Shown here one piece after another: positions 59,612-64,000 of a stretch of 64,000 nt of DNA (position 1 is the stretch's first letter; every line of letters begins with the position of its first letter). The notes below the pieces were generated by a model. That model saw only the letters and a program-made list of their open reading frames with translations. It was not told the DNA's origin and did not search any database. Both the position numbers and the translations under genes were made by a program. The DNA comes from Flavobacterium sp. Root901 (lineage in GTDB: Bacteria; Bacteroidota; Bacteroidia; Flavobacteriales; Flavobacteriaceae). The stretch spans positions 63,290 through 127,289 of the forward strand of contig NZ_LMJB01000010.1 of the NCBI RefSeq assembly GCF_001429765.1, given 5' to 3'.

Positions 59612-60550
59612 CTATTCTAAAAAATTAATAACAGCATCATTGGTAATTTTGGGCTGATCGATTGTTAAAAAATGCCCCGCATCTTTTATAATCTGCGATT
59701 TACTGTTTGGTAAATGTTTTTTTGCACGTTCCAGACTTTCTTCGGAATTAATAACATCTTTATCGCCAATTAAAACTAAAACCGGATTTTGAACAGATTC
59801 TAATTCCTTATCTGAAAAAGGATGCATTTTAAGCATACTGGAATTTGATTTTGCATATTTGTTGGCTAAATAAAACTGTCTTTTATAAATCGGACTTATT
59901 TTTTCAGGATGTGTTGAAAATGCTGTAAGCGTTTTTCCGAATTTCTTTTCATTTGGAAAAAGTTTCAGCATTAATGCCGAAGTTGTTTTGCCAACCTTAT
60001 CGATAAATTTAAAGGTTTGCGCCGGGCTCAATAAAACTATTTTATCTATTGAATTGTTTTTCTGTGTGGCTAAAAGAGTTGCAATCCACCCGCCGCGTGA
60101 AGCGCCAATTATATCGAATTTTTTTAATTTATAATGATCAAAAATTTCATTGTAATAAATAACAATTTCTTCTGATGAAAGTGGTTTTGCAGTTAAGTTT
60201 GATTTATTGGGCTCCATTATAAAATCGATGGCATAAATACGATGATTTTTAGCTAAGGCTTTAATGTTTGGATACCACATGGTAGAACTGGCGTCCATTC
60301 CGTGTAGTAAAACTAAAGCTTTTCCGTTTTTTGGACCAGCGGTAATGACATGCGCAGTTCCAAATGAAGTTTTAATATCTTCTTGATTATAAAGGATTTC
60401 CCAGAGTTTTAAAGATTTGTCGTAAGCAGTTTGATATTTTTGTTCTTCACTTTTAGTTTTAAAGACATAATCATCAAATTTTGGTTTCTTTGAAGCACAG
60501 CTTGTTACTAAAAATAATACTATTGCAAGACGGGTGTATAGTTTTAACAT
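59612..60550 (-). CDS. Alpha/beta hydrolase lipoprotein
   Basis: The ATG at 60550 is chosen over the TTG at 60571 because it gives a compact lipoprotein signal (LAIVLFLVTSCASKK, Cys about 18); 312 residues. The hydrolase fold is clear: ALVLLHGMDASSTMWYP (about 78-94), IYAIDFIMEP, the nucleophile elbow GASRGGWIATLLA (about 149-161, Ser in SRGG), VLVLIGDKDVINSEESL (about 258-274), and the His in DAGHFLTIDQP (about 293-303). Periplasmic lipase/esterase-like activity is probable; the substrate is unknown. Confidence 0.87.
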   Translation of the reverse strand: MLKLYTRLAIVLFLVTSCASKKPKFDDYVFKTKSEEQKYQTAYDKSLKLWEILYNQEDIKTSFGTAHVITAGPKNGKALVLLHGMDASSTMWYPNIKALAKNHRIYAIDFIMEPNKSNLTAKPLSSEEIVIYYNEIFDHYKLKKFDIIGASRGGWIATLLATQKNNSIDKIVLLSPAQTFKFIDKVGKTTSALMLKLFPNEKKFGKTLTAFSTHPEKISPIYKRQFYLANKYAKSNSSMLKMHPFSDKELESVQNPVLVLIGDKDVINSEESLERAKKHLPNSKSQIIKDAGHFLTIDQPKITNDAVINFLE

Positions 60551-60743
60551 GATAAATAAGTTCAATTTCAACTTAAAATTACCATTATTGGAGGCGAAAA
60601 GTGTATCAGAATTTAATTTTAAAGTATCATAATTTTAAGATTTATACTTTTATGTTGAAAACATTAAACCAAATAACATTTGAAATAATAATTAAATAAA
60701 TTCAGGAAAACAGATTATGAAGTTTTGTATTGGAATCAAATAT

Positions 60744-61694
60744 TTATAAAAACCATTTTTTCTGTTCTTCTTCCTTTAGAAAACTCCACGCAACAATACG
60801 GCTGTTTTTCTGGCCTTGCGACATTTCGATTGTTTTCACAGAAACTGCATTGACTTTTTGTAATGTTTTATAGATCGATGAAAGATTTTCTTTTTTAGAA
60901 ACCAAAGTAGTAAACCATAGACATTGCGAAGCGTATTTTGCACTTTCGTAAATCATTTGAGTTACAAATCCAATTTCTCCGCCGTTACACCACAATTCGG
61001 CATTTTGACCGCCAAAATTTAGAACAGGATTTGTATTTCTTTTTTCTTTAGGATTTAAATTTGATACTTTTCTGGCAGCGCTTTTATTCGCTTCTTCGGC
61101 AGAAGCATGAAAAGGCGGATTACACATCGTGAATGTAAACCGATCTTCGGGAATTATAATGTTTTTAAAAATAAATCGGGGTTCGGTTTGCTGCTGTAAA
61201 CTAATTGAATCGATTAATTTTGGATTTGCTTCGATAATTTTACTGCAGTTTTCAATTGCTTTTTTATCAATATCTGTCGCAACAAAAGCCCAGTCATAAA
61301 TCGAATTTCCTAATATCGGATAGATTAGATTGGAGCCTGTTCCGATATCTAATCCCAAAACAGACTTTCCATCAGGAAGCTGGTTATTATTCGTTTCTGT
61401 TAATAAATCAGCAATGTAATGAATATAATCAGTACGTCCCGGAATAGGCGGACAGAGATAATTTAAAGGAATGTTCCAATAATCAATATTGTAATATGTT
61501 TTTAAAAGCGCTCTGTTTAAGGTTTTTACAGCGGCAGGATTACTAAAATCAATGGTTTCTATTCCATATTTATTGATGGAAATAAAAGCTTTTAATTCCG
61601 GACAATTTGAAATAAGAAGTTCAAAATCATATCGGGAGCGATGAAGATTTCTTGGATGTAAATTGTCTTTTTTGGGATTGTTTTCTGCTTTCAT
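60744..61694 (-). CDS. rlmF: 23S rRNA (adenine(1618)-N(6))-methyltransferase
   Basis: A 316-residue protein. The N-terminus LHPRNLHRSRYDFELLISNCPELKAFI is characteristic of RlmF. The Rossmann-fold methyltransferase core has VLGLDIGTGSNLIYPI (about 113-128), the SAM-binding acidic strand WAFVATDIDKKAIENC, and the NPPF motif in TFTMCNPPFHASAEEANKSA (about 184-203). It methylates N6 of A1618 in 23S rRNA. Monocistronic. Confidence 0.95.
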   Translation of the reverse strand: MKAENNPKKDNLHPRNLHRSRYDFELLISNCPELKAFISINKYGIETIDFSNPAAVKTLNRALLKTYYNIDYWNIPLNYLCPPIPGRTDYIHYIADLLTETNNNQLPDGKSVLGLDIGTGSNLIYPILGNSIYDWAFVATDIDKKAIENCSKIIEANPKLIDSISLQQQTEPRFIFKNIIIPEDRFTFTMCNPPFHASAEEANKSAARKVSNLNPKEKRNTNPVLNFGGQNAELWCNGGEIGFVTQMIYESAKYASQCLWFTTLVSKKENLSSIYKTLQKVNAVSVKTIEMSQGQKNSRIVAWSFLKEEEQKKWFL

Positions 61695-61762
61695 TTTGAT
61701 TTATTTCGGTGCAAAGATAGGTATTCCTTTTTTGAAGAAAGATTTTATTATGAAACCGACTG

Positions 61763-61843
61763 CCATAGCCCTGATGGGAACGGCATCCTTTTATGGTGGG
61801 GTTCACCATAAAAGATATAGTGGACAGCAGGATTAGCTTCTAA
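61763..61843. repeat. Structured repeat, family G, copy 2
   Basis: Same conserved blocks as at 9790-9870 (cggcatcctttt, aaaagatatag), with inner stem ttttatggtg (61789-61798) pairing with caccataaaa (61804-61813), and an outer pairing cctg (61770-61773) with cagg (61828-61831). Its right end overlaps the stop codon (TAG) of the thiamine pyrophosphokinase gene. Confidence 0.85.
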
Positions 61844-62502
61844 TCAAAACATTCCATTAATAATAAATCTCCGTTTGTGTGAGAAATAGTGACAAGACCA
61901 TCTTCTTTAACCGAATTGCTGCTTCCGGTTCTGTAACCCATTGTTAAAGTATCATTTTGCAGCGGATAATCTAAATTGGTAGAATAAATTCCGTTTACTA
62001 CGCCAATGGGAATCAGCGAAATAGGCGTTTTTGCGGTATACCATTTTTCAAATTTTGCTGGTAGAAGGAAAATCTTAGAATGATCGTCCAGAATAACAAT
62101 TTTAAGTAAATCGCGGTAACGAACAATATTCGTAAGATTGGTAATCGTATGATCTGCCCGTTTTCCTGTTGCCCAAACAACATTTACAGCCGGGATTTTT
62201 CGTTTAATCAGATAATCAAAAGCTTTCTCCAAATCGGTTTTATCCTGATCCGGAGTGTGAACAATTTCCAGCGGATATTGTGAAGTTTTATAAATTTCGG
62301 GATCAAAACCACGGTCAAAATCACCTAAAAGGACATCGACTTTTATTCCTAATTCAATCACTCTCTCTATGGCTGAGTCTAATACAATAACCAGCGGGGA
62401 CCATTCGAGCAGCTGACCTAACAATTCAGGATTGCAGGCAGCTCCGTTTGCAATTATCAAAGCTGGTTCCTGATCGTCTCGGACTATATGATGTGATGAC
62501 AT
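61840..62502 (-). CDS. Thiamine pyrophosphokinase
   Basis: A 220-residue protein. TPK motifs are present: IIANGAACNPELL (about 16-28), VIVLDSAIERVIELGIKVDVLLGDFDRGFDP (about 38-68) with the metal-binding GDFD, and HTPDQDKTDLEKAFDYL (about 81-97). The C-terminal TPK domain has GVVNGIYSTNLDYPLQNDTL (about 168-187) and GSSNSVKEDGLVTISHTNGDLLL. It transfers pyrophosphate from ATP to thiamine. The stop codon sits inside the end of a family G repeat. Usually called thiN in bacteria; the symbol is left out because several names are used. Confidence 0.92.
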   Translation of the reverse strand: MSSHHIVRDDQEPALIIANGAACNPELLGQLLEWSPLVIVLDSAIERVIELGIKVDVLLGDFDRGFDPEIYKTSQYPLEIVHTPDQDKTDLEKAFDYLIKRKIPAVNVVWATGKRADHTITNLTNIVRYRDLLKIVILDDHSKIFLLPAKFEKWYTAKTPISLIPIGVVNGIYSTNLDYPLQNDTLTMGYRTGSSNSVKEDGLVTISHTNGDLLLMECFD

Positions 62503-62586
62503 GTGAGTTTTTTTGAATGTTTTGCAAATGTACAGCTAGAAATTTAGATTTCTGATTTTACCTTTTAGATTTTACGTTAGATTTTT

Positions 62587-63033
62587 TCATCGGTCTAATA
62601 AACGACGATGATAATTAATCTGCCCTAAATGGTAAGCTAAATGTGTAGAAAGGTGAACGAGGAAGAATCCGGTTGTCATTTCTTTTTCGAAAACAATCTG
62701 CGGATAAATTGAATTTAAATCCCCTTCGGTTAGTTTGTCCAGTGCATTATTTACAACTGCGATTGTGTTTTCAATTTTCTGAATTAATTCTGATTTTGAA
62801 ATGTCTTTTAGAGAAAATTCTAAAGGGCGATCACGGATATATCCTGTTTTTCCAATTTCTGCTCCAATATAAGTATTGAGGTTTCCCACTAAATGCAGAC
62901 AAAGATTTCCGGCAGAATTTGAAATATCGTTTTCAACGGCCCAAATTTGTTTTTCGAATTCGTACGATTCAATTTCAAATTTAAGTTTATTCAAATCTCG
63001 GTTTAAAAGCGTTTTTAGAGTTTCAATCAGCAT
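62587..63033 (-). CDS. DinB-family (DUF1572) protein
   Basis: A 148-residue four-helix-bundle protein. The metal-binding His residues of the DinB fold are visible in NLCLHLVGNLNTYI (about 43-56) and in FLVHLSTHLAYHLGQINYHRRLL (about 124-146). Family members are metal-dependent thiol-transferases or proteins of unknown function. It is an intact relative of the broken gene at 41924-42234. It lies 15 nt downstream of the GyrI-like gene on the same strand, and so is probably co-transcribed. Confidence 0.88.
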   Translation of the reverse strand: MLIETLKTLLNRDLNKLKFEIESYEFEKQIWAVENDISNSAGNLCLHLVGNLNTYIGAEIGKTGYIRDRPLEFSLKDISKSELIQKIENTIAVVNNALDKLTEGDLNSIYPQIVFEKEMTTGFFLVHLSTHLAYHLGQINYHRRLLDR

Positions 63034-63048
63034 GTTTTTAGGCTAAAG

Positions 63049-63531
63049 TTAGTTTCTTTTTTTTATCGGAATCCAAATTTCTTCTTCAGAATCAGGATCG
63101 TCTTTTTTGTATTTATGATCCATTACTGCAAAATGAGGTCTGTCGTCAGCAAGATATTCAGAATTTGGCAGCCATTCTGCAAAGATAGTATGATAGGTTT
63201 TATGACCTTCTGATGCAGGCCCATAATGTATAAAAACAGCATATAAGCCATTTGGAACAATAAGAGTTTCCATTTCTGACGGCACATTTGTGTAATCACT
63301 AACTTCTACAGCAGCCCATTTTTGAAAAGTTTTATCCGGATCAAAATTATCAAAATGACCGTCAGGGAAAACTTCTAGCGAATACAAATTATCATTTGTC
63401 GTATTTAGGATTTCTTTTCTTTTTGGCATAAAACCACTCCATAGTTGAAATGTTTTATTATCCGTAAAAGACATTTCTATATATCTTCCAACCAGCTTTT
63501 TCTCAGCTAATGTTTCAATTCTGGGTTCCAT
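63049..63531 (-). CDS. GyrI-like (AraC effector-binding) domain protein
   Basis: A 160-residue stand-alone ligand-binding domain. The repeated alpha/beta units are visible: IETLAEKKLVGRYIEMSF (about 4-21), KWAAVEVSDYTNVPSEMETL (about 71-90), IVPNGLYAVFIHYGPASE, HTIFAEWLPNSEYLADDRPHFAVMD (about 115-139) and EEEIWIPIKKR. The family, related to GyrI/SbmC and the ligand domain of BmrR, binds or hydrolyses small cyclic or electrophilic compounds. No regulator domain is attached. Confidence 0.88.
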   Translation of the reverse strand: MEPRIETLAEKKLVGRYIEMSFTDNKTFQLWSGFMPKRKEILNTTNDNLYSLEVFPDGHFDNFDPDKTFQKWAAVEVSDYTNVPSEMETLIVPNGLYAVFIHYGPASEGHKTYHTIFAEWLPNSEYLADDRPHFAVMDHKYKKDDPDSEEEIWIPIKKRN

Positions 63532-63536
63532 TTTTT

Positions 63537-64000
63537 TTATTGAATTTTAAATTTTTTAGTCTGGCTTTCACTTAGAGAAAAATAACCTAAAGGATAGTTT
63601 GCTTTGTTGGTTGTATTGATGATGTTCCCTTTTACGGTTGCGGGCGGCGATTGAAAAGGCCCGCCAACATTGCTTCCGGCGATACTTACCAAAATATTCA
63701 TGTAATTGTAGTATTGTTTTGAAATTCCGTAATGTGTTATTTCTATCTCGTCGCCGGCTTTTAGTTCGTCGTCATCAGAAACACTGAAGAATTCATTTCC
63801 CTGAAAAAATTTATCTTCATCTGCATAAAAATTGGACGTAACTTTGTTGGAATACACATATTTATACAAATAAAAATTATCAGCATCGGCAGGATCATTA
63901 TAATATGCCCTTACCTCGATGTCTTCTCCGGTAAATCCGCCTTCGTTATTTTGCTCAATTCTCGTAATTGGTGCTACAGATTTTAGAATTTCTGATGCTG
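63537..64000 (-). CDS. DUF4249-like protein, C-terminal part (runs off the right edge)
   Basis: The frame is open from the stop at 63537 to the window end, about 153 residues; an internal Met at 63869 is not the true start because coding sequence continues upstream (ILKSVAPITRIEQNNEGGFTGEDIEVRAYY). The C-terminus ending VKGNIINTTNKANYPLGYFSLSE is typical of DUF4249 proteins, outer-membrane-associated lipoproteins often paired with TonB-dependent receptors in Bacteroidota. If so, a receptor gene may lie just beyond the right edge. It precedes the GyrI-like gene by 5 nt. Confidence 0.75.
   Translation of the reverse strand, partial: ASEILKSVAPITRIEQNNEGGFTGEDIEVRAYYNDPADADNFYLYKYVYSNKVTSNFYADEDKFFQGNEFFSVSDDDELKAGDEIEITHYGISKQYYNYMNILVSIAGSNVGGPFQSPPATVKGNIINTTNKANYPLGYFSLSESQTKKFKIQ

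Overview
The window is chromosomal DNA from a Bacteroidota bacterium, most likely a Flavobacterium close to F. johnsoniae. The support is the low GC content, Flavobacterium-type promoter boxes (TTG, about 18 nt, TAnnTTTG), DUF4249 and DsbD-type proteins, Bacteroidota lipoprotein signals, and many short palindromic intergenic repeats. No rRNA, tRNA, CRISPR array, insertion sequence or prophage was seen. Both ends cut through genes: a GH3 enzyme on the left and a DUF4249 protein on the right.

Layout: 1-6780 (minus strand) is a peptidoglycan-recycling cluster: anmK, a DigH/GHL10-type glycosidase, an AmpG-type permease, a small TPR-like protein, a GNAT acetyltransferase and a cytoplasmic NagZ-like GH3 enzyme. 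6781-9874 is an AT-rich accessory island. It holds a three-gene plus-strand cassette, bounded by hairpin terminators: a phosphoribosyltransferase-like protein, a NADAR-domain protein and a small membrane protein. I judge this cassette the best candidate in the window for an undescribed conflict or defence system. 10004-24784 holds MscS, a large FAD/Fe-S dehydrogenase, a Tat-exported Gfo/Idh oxidoreductase, an amino-acid permease, a Met/Cys PLP lyase divergent from an Lrp regulator, a ParE-type toxin-antitoxin pair, lipoamide dehydrogenase, a lipocalin, DoxX and a DUF4349 lipoprotein. 24966-36142 holds pabB, tilS-dsbD, amtB, a second Gfo/Idh enzyme, comM and an ABC-F ATPase. 36296-44466 is a run of mainly small minus-strand genes, including an ArsR regulator with two tandem SRPBCC paralogues under an operator-covered promoter, and a decayed DinB gene. 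44936-54487 is core metabolism: lysA, gltD-gltB and sucC. 54742-64000 holds a DUF1456 protein, a dipeptide epimerase, esterases, TerB-like, uvrB, rlmF, a thiamine pyrophosphokinase, DinB, a GyrI-like protein and the DUF4249 gene end.

Nearly every long intergenic gap is filled by members of about ten palindromic repeat families, here called A-J. Some are nested inside one another. One family (G) has two copies whose paired bases differ in a compensatory way, which implies a selected hairpin. One G copy supplies the apparent 5' end of an open reading frame and the other overlaps the stop codon of the thiamine pyrophosphokinase gene.
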